From NCBI GenBank assembly GCA_037447655.1, contig JBBHKE010000890.1, positions 436,001 through 500,000 on the forward strand: a DNA stretch of 64,000 bases. Reading direction: 5' to 3'. The position numbers and the translations under genes are program-made. The stretch comes from Zygnema cylindricum. Taxonomy: Eukaryota > Streptophyta > Zygnematophyceae > Zygnematales > Zygnemataceae. Below the pieces are notes generated by a model. It made no database searches. It was not told where the DNA came from and was given only the letters and a program-made list of their open reading frames with translations. Shown piece by piece: positions 1-8,939 of the stretch (positions are counted from its first letter, which is position 1; every line of letters begins with the position of its first letter).

Positions 1-12
1 CAAAAAGGTTTC

Positions 13-190
13 ACAAACCCTAATTCCAGGCTGCAAAAACAAAAAATCTGCGACAAAGGGACAGTAAAATGCTGACCTAGGGTTAAGAATTCCAAAAAAA
101 AACCCTAAATCTGTACAAACCCTAAATCTGCAGCCCCAACCCTAAATCTGCGGCCAAACCCTAATTTCCCAGATTAACCCTAAAATCTGA
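13..190. repeat. Degenerate CCCTAAATCTG tandem motif
   Basis: About seven spaced copies of the heptamer CCCTAAA/CCCTAAT, most followed by TCTGCRG, give an irregular 20-27 bp periodicity. The heptamer equals the plant telomere repeat on the C-rich strand. The copies are not in uninterrupted tandem, so this is not a telomere. It could be a degraded interstitial telomeric tract or an AT-rich satellite. The rest of 191-600 is AT-rich with no gene seen. Confidence 0.5.
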
Positions 191-602
191 CTCAAATTTT
201 GAGCTAAATCTGCAGACCACAAATAGAGTGGCAACAAAATAGAAGGCAAGGATTGAAAGAAAAGAAAGAAAGAAGAAACCAAAAACAAAATGTGTTTTTT
301 TTTAATAAAATAAAATTTATATATTTAATTATTTTTATATTTTTTCTTCAAAGGCAAAACTGAAAGGGAAGGAAAAAATGGAGAGAAAGTAGAATGAAAA
401 CTTGTAGAAAGGTAAGACCGGATCAAAAGGAAGAAACCGGATCAAAAAAAGGTGAAAGAAAATTAGAAATGAATAGAAAAGGTTCGCGACTACATGGGTT
501 GGCGACTTAAATAAATAAAGTGTATCGAAGCGTAACCCGGAAATCGCGTTTTGCCTCTAAACAGTACTTCGCGTACATAATCCAAAATCGCGTGCATACA
601 CA

Positions 603-659
603 CGAAACGAAACATATCGCACGAAATGAAACATATCGCACGAAATGAAACATATCGCA
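603..659. repeat. 3 x 19-bp tandem repeat
   Basis: Three consecutive units resemble CGAAATGAAACATATCGCA, and a fourth diverged unit lies near 738-756. No coding signal is seen in 660-864. Confidence 0.75.
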
Positions 660-872
660 GAGAATGCTCTCGGAAATCGCGTTGCGTCACCCAAACGATA
701 TTTCGCGTCCATACTTTCGAAACCGCATGCCTACGCACGAAATAAAACATATCTCACGAAATTAGTATATATCCAAACGAAACGTGCACGCGAATCGGGT
801 AAACGCCAAAAATAAGTGAATTGACGATATGATACTAATGAAACTACAAAACTCAAGCCTGCGACTACAAAC

Positions 873-1656
873 CAGAGGTCGCAAACGGTCAACCGAAACC
901 GTGACCGACCGTTAACCGACCGCCCGCGCCGGATCCGGAACGGATTCGGTTGCCAAATTTTGGGGTCGGGCGGTCGTGGTCGGTTGATTCACCCGGAAAG
1001 AAAAAAAGGTCGGTTACCGTCGGTCATGCAAAAAAACGAAAATAAATTAAAGTTTTGTACTGTCCATACAATCCAACATTATTGTACTTTGTGATTTTTG
1101 GTATCGTTGAAGTACGTGACATCATGATTACCGTCGCAAATCTGACACGGTAGTAAGACTATTCATTTCGCAAATCGTAGGGAACACGACAAATCATAAT
1201 TATTGGCGGTGTAGTATAGTACCATTTTAAATAGTGTGGCTTACGATCGGTGTCTGACCTCGCAAAATTATACCGTATTAACGAAAAAAGTAGAAAAAAA
1301 TGATTTAATACATGTCGTTATGATGTAACTACGTTTTCACAAACCGCGTAGTGCAAACGTCATAATGACATAAAATTGTAAGTTAGTCAGATTACAATAA
1401 TTACGATTCGCTGTGTAATAAATGCTTACCGCTAAAAACAACGAGCTTTGTAATTTGGTACTCTTTCGGTTACGCTCGAATACGGTTAGTCGTGAGAAAT
1501 CTAGTATCGGTTAATTTTTATTTCCGTAAACGTCGGTCGGTTAACGGTTGGCAATTTTGGAGCGTGACATAACCCGGTCGGGCGTCGGTTACTCAGATTT
1601 TGAAAAAAAAAACGGTCGGTTTTGGTTGTGTAAAATTTTGACTTTTGCGACCTCTG
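873..1656. mobile_element. hAT-type non-autonomous DNA transposon with perfect TSD
   Basis: The left end reads CAGAGGTCGCAAA (from 873) and the right end is its exact reverse complement (ending at 1656), a 13-bp terminal inverted repeat. The 8 bp on each side are identical: CTACAAAC at 865-872 and at 1657-1664. An 8-bp target duplication with CAG-type ends is the hallmark of the hAT superfamily. The 784-bp element has no transposase ORF, so it must depend on another copy. Subterminal sequence is rich in CGGTC/GACCG motifs in both orientations, as expected for transposase-binding arrays. The left end is repeated at 47784, and a diverged version is at 31596. Confidence 0.88.
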
Positions 1657-1664
1657 CTACAAAC

Positions 1665-1795
1665 CATGCGTGCGTGCAGAAATCTTGCGTGCTTTCATGA
1701 TATCGTGCGCGCACATCGAATATCGCGCGCACGTGCAATATATCGTGCTCGCGTGCAAAATATTGTGCGTGTGAGCCAAAAATCATACATGCTGG
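1665..1795. repeat. Degenerate CG-rich minisatellite
   Basis: Loose tandem copies of a unit of about 25 bp contain ATATCGTGCGCGCGTGCAA-like sequence. CpG-rich alternating purine-pyrimidine runs are prominent. No gene is seen. Confidence 0.5.
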
Positions 1796-1874
1796 CCACC
1801 GATACGATGCGGCATGACATATCAGAACAATTACTATATAGCCATATTTCTTACAGATATTTGTATGTATAAGT

Positions 1875-2345
1875 AATACTAACTCAAGTTTTGGTCTGTA
1901 TAATTAGTATTTATACAGTTGTTAGGTTGTATATTTCATATTAGTACTGTTATTAGTAATGTAGAATTAGTGTTGGTAGAATGGTTTGTAATGTATAATT
2001 AGCAATTTTTAGTAATGTATAATTAGTATTAGTCTTACTATTCGTATGTATCATTTGTACCAACACAGTTATTGGTGTGTATAATTAGTAATACTATAGT
2101 TATTAGTTTGTACAATTCGTATCAGTACAGTTTTTAGTATGTATAATTAGTACTAGCATAGTTATTAGTCTGTACATTTAATATCAGTACAGTTCTTTGT
2201 ATGTATAATTAGTATTAGCACATTATTAGTTCATGCAATTAGTATAAGTATATTTTGTATAATAAATAATTTTACAGTTATTAGTCTGTATAATTAGTGG
2301 TAGTTATTAGTCTGTATAATTAGTGGTAGTACAGTTATTATTTAA
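1875..2345. repeat. AT-rich minisatellite (TTATTAGTCTGTATAATTAG-like)
   Basis: Roughly a dozen diverged units of about 30-45 bp share GTATAATTAGTA and ACAGTTATTAGT segments. The array fills the interval, and 2346-2616 continues AT-rich with weaker similarity. No coding signal. Confidence 0.65.
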
Positions 2346-2616
2346 TTAGTGTAAGTACTCATAGAAAAGATGCATTGACTGTCCTAATACTAATTAAACA
2401 TTACTCATAATTGTAGTAACACTAACTATACAGACTATTAACTCTGTTAATCCTAATTACACCGACTAATAAGTGTACCAATACTGATTATACAAACTCA
2501 TAGCTGGACTCATATTAAGTATATAGACTATAGGGTGAAGTTCCATCAGACGTTTCAGTAATCGTACGGCCAACTCTACAGACCGACTTTATTGAGTCAA
2601 TTTTCTATCACCAAGA

Positions 2617-3230
2617 GTTTGTAATCCACGTGTTATAAATTGACTGGTACCACGCAAGCTACGATCCGATATTGAATATCCTTAAGATTTTTAGCACTGA
2701 CAAACTTAACTTCAAATCTTTACTTGCGTACGAAGTAATCATACGATATAACTTTCATATTTTTTGCAGACGCAAGTCTTTACGCTAGCTCATTTTTTAG
2801 GGTTCCTGTTTTTTAACAAAACGAAAGTCTTTAAACAGAAATTGTGTGACGAAACAAAAGGTACTAAAAATAGAGTGACGAAAGAGAGTTACAAAAATCC
2901 ATTTTTATTTTCGGTTGTGTTTTTGAAAGCGCGTGTCATGTGCAAATTTCGTCAATTTTCAATGGTTTTACATCATGACACGTAGCTTAATCGTCCAACG
3001 TGTCACGATTTTTTTTAGTGTATCTGCCAACCCACCTCCTTGAGGTAGGTTGGCAGTTACAAAGAAAGAAGCAAACGCCTCGCGGATGAACATCCGACGG
3101 TCAGTATTACCTCCCAGACCTTTGCAGAGTATTGACAAGATTCTCTGTAATGTTGTTTTTCGTATAAAAACAAAACAAGCGGTACGGTTTGGTACGGATA
3201 GTCGCGGATTTTTGTAAACTACCTCAGTTT
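2617..3230. repeat. Dispersed repeat family, copy A
   Basis: This region is collinear with 42542-43177. Shared landmarks include CCACGTG followed by ACCACG.AAGCTAC, CTTCAAATCTT.ACTTGCGTAC, ACGCTAGCTCATTTTT, CGTGTC.CGATT, and a terminal GGTACGGTTTGGTACGGATA. A weaker third relative lies at about 17790-17990. The short ORFs inside are not conserved between copies, so this is a non-coding or decayed mobile element whose class I cannot assign. Confidence 0.75.
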
Positions 3231-3285
3231 TCGGCTGATGAAACGTTACCTTTAAACATTTTTTTTTTAATTTTGCAATTCCCAA

Positions 3286-3357
3286 ATTAGTATTAATAAC
3301 ACTAATTAATTATTGACACTAATAATTTCTACACGCTAATAACGATTCACGGTGTAA
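3286..3357. mobile_element. MITE of the CTACACCG / TTAATAACACTAA family
   Basis: The palindromic core TTAGTATTAATAACACTAA is followed by GCTAATAACGATTCACGGTGTA. The latter is the reverse complement of the family's left end (CTACACCG...ATCGTTATTAGTG). The copy is short and internally deleted, about 0.9 kb upstream of SecE1. Confidence 0.6.
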
Positions 3358-3483
3358 TCTTCATATGGGAGAAGGTAATGGAAATTTTGCGCTGTTGTTC
3401 AAATCGTGCGACTTTTTTCCTTTTTTTTGATTGAAAGGTATAATTCGTGACTGTTGAAAAAATCGCAAAAAATCGCGATGTAC

Positions 3484-3770
3484 CTTCTGTCCGGTAAACT
3501 GAACGGCTAATTTACGGGAAATGTACGGTATGTTACGATAACTGTACGGTTCTATACGGTAAATGTACTGACTCTGACGAAAAGATACGTTGCACTTTGT
3601 AGTACTTTCTGTCCGGTAAACTTAATAGAAAGTTTACGGAGATGTACGAAATTGTACCAAAATGTACGACTATTACGAAAAGATACGGAAAATGTACGAA
3701 AAATGTACAAACTGCGGTACATGTAAAATTCATTTTTGTTTACATGTACGAAATAGTACGGACGAAAATT
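3484..3770. repeat. GTACG-rich direct repeats
   Basis: Two direct copies beginning CTGTCCGGTAAACT (3487 and 3609; period 122 bp) sit in a tract dense with TGTACGAAA and GTACGG words. No gene is seen between here and 4273. The small reverse-strand ORFs are low-complexity. Confidence 0.6.
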
Positions 3771-4273
3771 CATTAACGATTTTTACTATTTTTTCAAAAC
3801 GTTCAATGCGTTCGTTACGTATAATTCTTCGCGATTGAATCGTTGGCACTAAACGGTGTGAAGAACTATTAAATCTCCGTACTATACGCATACTTACTCA
3901 TAGTACCCCATCCTACTCGTATAATACGTAGAAATTAGATATAGAATTTCGAAGCTTTTCGCACTACTGAACTATAGCCGTAAGAGCTGCTTCACATGTT
4001 AAAATTTTGAATACAAGTGGAAAATGCTTCCCTGAGTGTGACTTTGTTTCGCATTATTGCCATTCCATATTTCCATGCTGCGACGAGAGTCACGACTAGA
4101 GATGCGCTGCGAGCGTCGGTTCCCAAAATGTGACAACGGTGGCCTTGATATCCTGAATCCTTGATGAGACCAGTTACTGATATGCTCTGTTCCTTATCCG
4201 CCATAGCATATAGTAAAGGCTTGGGCTTGTCATTACAGCTGGCAGGTTTTTCATTTTCTTTCACGTCGTAAAC

Positions 4274-4960
4274 ATGGCGCATGCCGCTCTATCTCAACTG
4301 CAATCAGCTGCGGCATGTCCATCATCTCGCCTGCAAGTTTCCACTAGTGTTTGTAAACTTGGTGTTTTTGCAGAGGCCTCTTTCTGTGTGGAAAGGCGGA
4401 GACTACGCATCGCATACGGCTCGTCACTTCAGCAGAAGAAGCGTTTAGACTGGGCTAACAAAGGGAGAAGAATCATTTTGACTGCAGCAGAATTGAAAGA
4501 TCCGAGTGCAAAGAGTAAAAATGCAAGTGATTCAGTGACCGTCCCTAATCGTGGTTTGCCAGAGCCTACAACAGCAGCAAGTGTTGCTGAAAGTAGAGCC
4601 ACTGGTGCAGAAAGTGCGTCAGAGGAGGGTAACAAAGGCCAAGAGAGTGTTGTTAGTAAGACAAGAAGTACTTCAAATTTAAGTGCAGAGGAGATTGGAC
4701 AGGAATTGTCAAGACTTCGTCAACAACGTCAGACAGATGGCGCTGGTCTCCCTGACAAGCAAGACTTCTGGCCAGGCGTGTGGAAGGAGACACAGCTTAT
4801 TGAATGGCCGGGATTTTCAACTGTTCTCGGAACAACAACAGTAGTTGTAGGGATTATTTTAGGATCATCTGTGGTTCTCCTAACTTTGAATGCAGTATTG
4901 GCTCAGTTATCAGATGTTTTGTTTGACAATCCTGTAGTCAAGGAATTCTGGGGAATTTAA
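4274..4960 (+). CDS. SECE1: Plastid preprotein translocase subunit SecE (SecE1-like)
   Basis: Single-exon gene of 228 codons ending in TAA. Family role: SecE is the small essential subunit of the SecYE channel; in plants SecE1 works with SCY1 in thylakoid membranes. Residues 1-55 are basic and Ser/Ala-rich with few acidic residues, as in a chloroplast transit peptide. Residues 60-150 are a polar low-complexity linker. The conserved core is at about 165-228: FWPGVWKETQLIEWP is the amphipathic SecE helix, followed by one hydrophobic span (VLGTTTVVVGIILGSSVVLL) and a short tail ending FWGI, as in plant SecE1. Start chosen: the first ATG, giving a plausible transit peptide. It is the only intronless gene among intron-rich neighbours, and no close neighbour suggests co-regulation. 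Core identity is firm; the transit peptide is inferred. Confidence 0.93.
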   Translation: MAHAALSQLQSAAACPSSRLQVSTSVCKLGVFAEASFCVERRRLRIAYGSSLQQKKRLDWANKGRRIILTAAELKDPSAKSKNASDSVTVPNRGLPEPTTAASVAESRATGAESASEEGNKGQESVVSKTRSTSNLSAEEIGQELSRLRQQRQTDGAGLPDKQDFWPGVWKETQLIEWPGFSTVLGTTTVVVGIILGSSVVLLTLNAVLAQLSDVLFDNPVVKEFWGI

Positions 4961-5895
4961 GGTTTTAGTAAGGCAAACGCTGTAATTTTGAATTTCTTGG
5001 TTTTTTTAGTCCACTATTAGCTTGTACGTCTAATTCTTTAGAAAATGGCATCAAGGTTTTTTCAAAGGCTACATATTTTGTGAGAAAATAGAGACAACAG
5101 AAATTCTACAAATATTGTAGCAATTTCATTGTGTCTGCAAACGTCTCCCGAGAGTTTTCAGTTTTTCCAGGCCTTTTGCCCAAAAAGGAAGTCAATATGA
5201 GTGATTGATTTTGCTTGTGATGTCTGCATAAGCTTTTTGTCTTTGTCTCTGCACTCCTCACTCTCCTTCTTCAAGATTCCTATCCAGTTCACTGGGTTAG
5301 GGTTTTGGCCTTTGTCATTGTGTTTGGAGCCGTGTTCATTTGTAAACTGTTACTCTCGAGTGCGCAGAATTCAGTTCTGAAGCATAAGCACTACTTCAAA
5401 AGATACAAAACCTGTTATGGAAATGTTAAAGAAACTTGTTAAAGAAAGACATTTAGTCATGCTTTGTTTCTATGCTTTAGATCGATTCTTGCATGTGCGA
5501 CTGATGTATGCAGTCATGTGGTTTCCGACCTATAGGTGAAGCATATTCTCTCCACATTTTTGATTAAAGGTTGACGAATTTCAAGGGCTTCAAACAGACA
5601 AACACTAATAAACAATGAAAGGCATCTCTTACTTTCAAGGTGTTTAGGTTTCAAAAGCCACCAATTGAAGAAAGGCAAGTGGTGATTCTGGACCGAAACC
5701 AAGGCTCTTTGAAGGTGAAGGTTTTCAAAACGAGAACTGTTTGGAAATTTGATCCTGATTGAATGTTAGAGCAAACGGAACAGGTGAGGAAGGAGATTTT
5801 CGCGGCTCTGCAGTGAAGGGTGTTGGTCCTCTCCGTCTTCATAAAACTTCAACGGTAAAGTTATGTTGAAATTTGTTTTATTTTTTCAATAAACT

Positions 5896-6115
5896 TAAAA
5901 TGTGAGACTCTGTACGTTTTTTGGGCCTTGAGTTTAAATTTTCTTTCCCCTACAAACGCCTAAAGTTGAGACTTGATATATTTGATGCACCATGAGTTAT
6001 CCTTTCTACTTCAAAGGTGAGTCCCGATGCATATTTTTGGATCTTTCATGAAGTATCATTTCTACAAACTTCGAGAGTGAGATTGAATATATATTCGGAC
6101 CCATGGGTTTGACCA
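5896..6115. repeat. Degenerate ~55-65 bp minisatellite
   Basis: About four diverged units each carry GTGAGACT/GTTGAGAC-like starts, a run of T with GG.CC, a CATGAG or equivalent, and TTTCTACAAAC-like ends. Confidence 0.5.
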
Positions 6116-6852
6116 TCTGCTCGCCCTGGATTAATCATTTATATTCTAAAAAAAAGCAGTTGGTATAAAAAAACGTTTTAGATGGCATGAAAATAGGTTT
6201 TTCTCCGCAGTTTGATGAGGAATTTGATCCTCCTGGAAAGTTAGCCTTCCTAAACCTGATTCTATTCTATTATTGAGACACCTTAAAGAAGTTGTGTCAT
6301 CCATATTAAGCGGTCGGTCATTTTGTCACTCTTTATAATGAAACAGTAGCAAACTTTTGCCTGCCAAAGTAGGATGTTAGGTGAAATAAAACATCAGGGG
6401 AAGGGGGAGGGAGAGGGAGGGAGGGAGGGAAAGGGAGGTTCTGATGTATCCTATGTATAAGCTTTCTTGAACATATTGCTTGCATTTTTTAAATCATTAC
6501 TACGATATTTTCTAATGCCTGTCACTGCTCGGCATGTTTCTTTTGTTTTTTGTTTTTTTAGTACTTTTGGTTGAGCGAGAATTTCAAAATCCTGTTGCAT
6601 TCTATGAAAACCAAAAGTTTGTCGCATTTTACTTATGTTTTAGAAATTTGAAATTTGTGAAGCAAAGGTCTTCTAGCCACCTAAGTTTGTACTTTATGCT
6701 TTTAGAAGAAATGCTGATAAAAAAAGAAAGGAGAAAGTCAAAGCTGGTTGTGTTACAATTGATCTTCTCTCAGAATCGGAGTAAGAAAATTGAGTTTCAT
6801 AAAAAAAAAATAGTCAAATGTAGATTTTTTGAAAGAATGAAAGTTGCAATGT

Positions 6853-7040
6853 TACACTGGTTAATAACACTAAGTCAAGTGAGGGTTTTTTTGACCCAAA
6901 ATCATAAATTACTGTTAATAATGTTGATTAGTTCAGTGGCCCATAATGAGCCACTTGTCACAACACAATGTAGTGTAGTTGATACTAAATCTGCTTTTTC
7001 ACTAATAATTCACTAAATCTAATAACGATGTAAGGTGTAG
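6853..7040. mobile_element. MITE of the CTACACCG / TTAATAACACTAA family
   Basis: The left end TTACACTGGTTAATAACACTAA-like sequence and the right end AATAACGATGTAAGGTGTAG are inverted relatives of each other and of the other family members. The interior has a second partial core (ACTGTTAATAATG). Length is about 190 bp. It overlaps an open reading frame that is therefore probably spurious. Confidence 0.6.
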
Positions 7041-7829
7041 TTGTCTCCAAAACACGTTAGTTCTCTCAAAGGACCTATTGAACAAAGAATTCAAGTCATT
7101 TTTCTCAAATATCAAAAATTCAATAGTTTTTCTCAAGAAACCATGTTCATAGAAAATGGGAATTTATTTGCTCGAACTTAGTTTTCTCAATGCTCAAACA
7201 ACAAATGTTTACTTCTGTTAAAGAAACAAAGCAGGTTTTTTTAGAGGATTTATTCCATTTCCTTTAAGAATTAACTATCAAAATTTGTCAATTCTCAAAG
7301 AATGAAAATACAGCTTGTTTAAAGTGCTTATGTCTATTTTCGAAAGATTTTTCATTTCTTTCTCTCTATGAAACAAAGAATGGACGTAATTTTTCTCAAA
7401 AATCCCGACTTAAGATTCAATGTTCAATTTTCGCAATAAGAAACAGACTTAGGTTGCTACAAGCGAGGCAAAGTTTTTTAACTTTTGGCCTTTGATGTCT
7501 CAAACAACAAACTTGACGTATTAGTGAAGAATTGTCACAATTGGAACCCTCTGGGGAGTTGTTGCAGTCGTATTCAAAAACATAATTTACCATTTTATGT
7601 TCATGCTCATGTGTTACATTTTCTGTTTTTATCATGTGTTCATGTTTATGTTAATGTGTTATATTTATGTTTCTGAATAGATCCACCACCAATGTAAGAA
7701 GTTAACCACACAGATTCCTCAAACAAATTCTCATTCTGACTTCATTCTGATGATATGATGGAAACAAAATCAGTTTTGTATTGTTGTTACATGTGATCTG
7801 AAATTATTTTGTCTTATATGCCCCTGCAG

Positions 7830-8939
7830 TACAACGTGCCTTTCTAGTTGAGCTATCTCGCTCGCTGGCCTGAATACTTCCTAGCAGCAGAAGGACCAGG
7901 AGACAAAGTTATGGGATATATTATGCTCTCTCCCCCTCCTTGCCTCTCCCTCCATTTCTTTTTTGCTCCACTCGCTAACGAATTATTACAGTATGCTTTC
8001 CCCGGCCTGCTTCTTTGTCTCTCTCGTCTTGCCACGGCCATAGCTTATGGGTTATAAAAGGCACTATTTTTTGCTGGCTACTGTAATTAGTGTGGAAAGT
8101 GCTAGCTCGCTTGTTTTGAAGTAGACTGTGAATTGTGATCAGGGTTAATTGCACTAATCCTGTGCCGGTTCTTTGGCTCTCTGTCCACAGAATAGTGTTA
8201 ATAACACTATTTTTCCTTTCTTAACGATTAAACAATTTAAAATCAGCCACATGCTTTGCAGTTGTATTCGATTGAATAACACTGATATAAACTCCAACGA
8301 TAATAATTTATTTACTCTTATAACGACTTCCGGTGTAATTCCCAGCTCTAGTTCGAGTTATTCCGATCATGTACCAATAGTCGCTGGTGGGTTGCGTATC
8401 CACACTATTTCATGTATGCTCTATGGTGAATGGAAGGGGGAGGGAGAGAATTGGCACTGTCATGTGACAGCTGTCACAGTGGCACGGGAGTATCGGCGAC
8501 AGCAGCTTGCAGCGAAGCTGATGGACATCTTAGAGGAGATTTCTGAGAAGACGTGAGTGGGGAAGAGGAGGGGAATGCCCGTGGATACGGCCAGTTTCTC
8601 TTTCTATTCCTTCCGTTTGAATTGGTTTTGTTTCGATTACGAAACAGACAAATGCTGAGGTGATTTGGAGTAGTGCATGGAAAGGTCTTCATTTATGATA
8701 GTTGTTGAGTTTTTTGGTGATTTGAGAGGTTGTAAAATTGCTAAAAGTCCAGTATTTAGGATCCTAACTTCAGTCAATTTTTGCGTTGTTGGTCTCAGCA
8801 ATTGTCCTCTTTATTTTTCTGGTGTCTTGATCATGGCGTTTCGTCTGGTGCCGATTTTATGATTGTGCAGATATAATGCTTATTTTGTGGATCTTTTTCT
8901 TCGAGTGTCCATTAACGAGGCCATCAACTAATACAAAAG
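7830..8939 (+). pseudogene. NAA20: NAA20-like N-terminal acetyltransferase (NatB catalytic subunit), broken copy
   Basis: Three blocks match NAA20, the catalytic GNAT subunit of cytosolic NatB. Block a (7830-7929) reads YNVPF, then an in-frame TAG (7845-7847), then LSYLARWPEYFLAAEGPGD and KVMGYIM. Block b (about 8415-8552) reads GEWKGEGENWH, then CHVTAVTVAREYRRQQLAAK and LMDILEEISEK; it carries the acetyl-CoA-binding (R/Q)xxxGxA-type loop as RRQQLA. Block c (8871-8939) reads AYFVDLFLRVSINEAIN, then TAA (8929-8931), then YKR. The b/c intron has GTGAGT and CAG signals and the phase closes, and block c ends at a good GTGGGT donor. So this is an unprocessed copy, not a retrocopy. Missing: the N-terminal exon and the C-terminal third. 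The a/b junction has no GT-AG solution (see findings). Two stops plus the missing ends make a pseudogene the best reading. Confidence 0.8.
8190..8338. mobile_element. MITE of the CTACACCG / TTAATAACACTAA family
   Basis: The core AATAGTGTTAATAACACTA is at 8191-8209 and the right end TAACGACTTCCGGTGTA ends at 8337. It lies inside the segment that separates the first two coding blocks of the NAA20 pseudogene. Confidence 0.55.

Larger units (their letters stand above)
4961..7829. other. Intergenic region between SecE1 and the NAA20 pseudogene
   Basis: No gene recognised. The region is AT-rich with a degenerate minisatellite at 5896-6115, a short purine run near 6395-6435 and a MITE at 6853-7040. 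The segment 7060-7450 repeats TTTTTCTCAA-like words loosely. The 160-codon ORF at 6534-7016 is Leu/Phe/Lys-rich and overlaps the MITE, so I do not call it a gene. Confidence 0.6.

Noticed and set aside
7840-7850. TTTCTAG at 7841 as an alternative acceptor that would remove the TAG from NAA20
   Set aside because: The codons before it (YNVPF) match the family right up to the stop, so they are exon, not intron.
7830-8939. Reassigned TAG/TAA (Gln) genetic code, as in some ulvophyte algae
   Set aside because: TatD, SP1, DUF760 and DEK1 together give over 2,000 codons with no in-frame TAA or TAG, and SecE1 ends at TAA where the family ends. The stops are confined to NAA20 and transposon relics.
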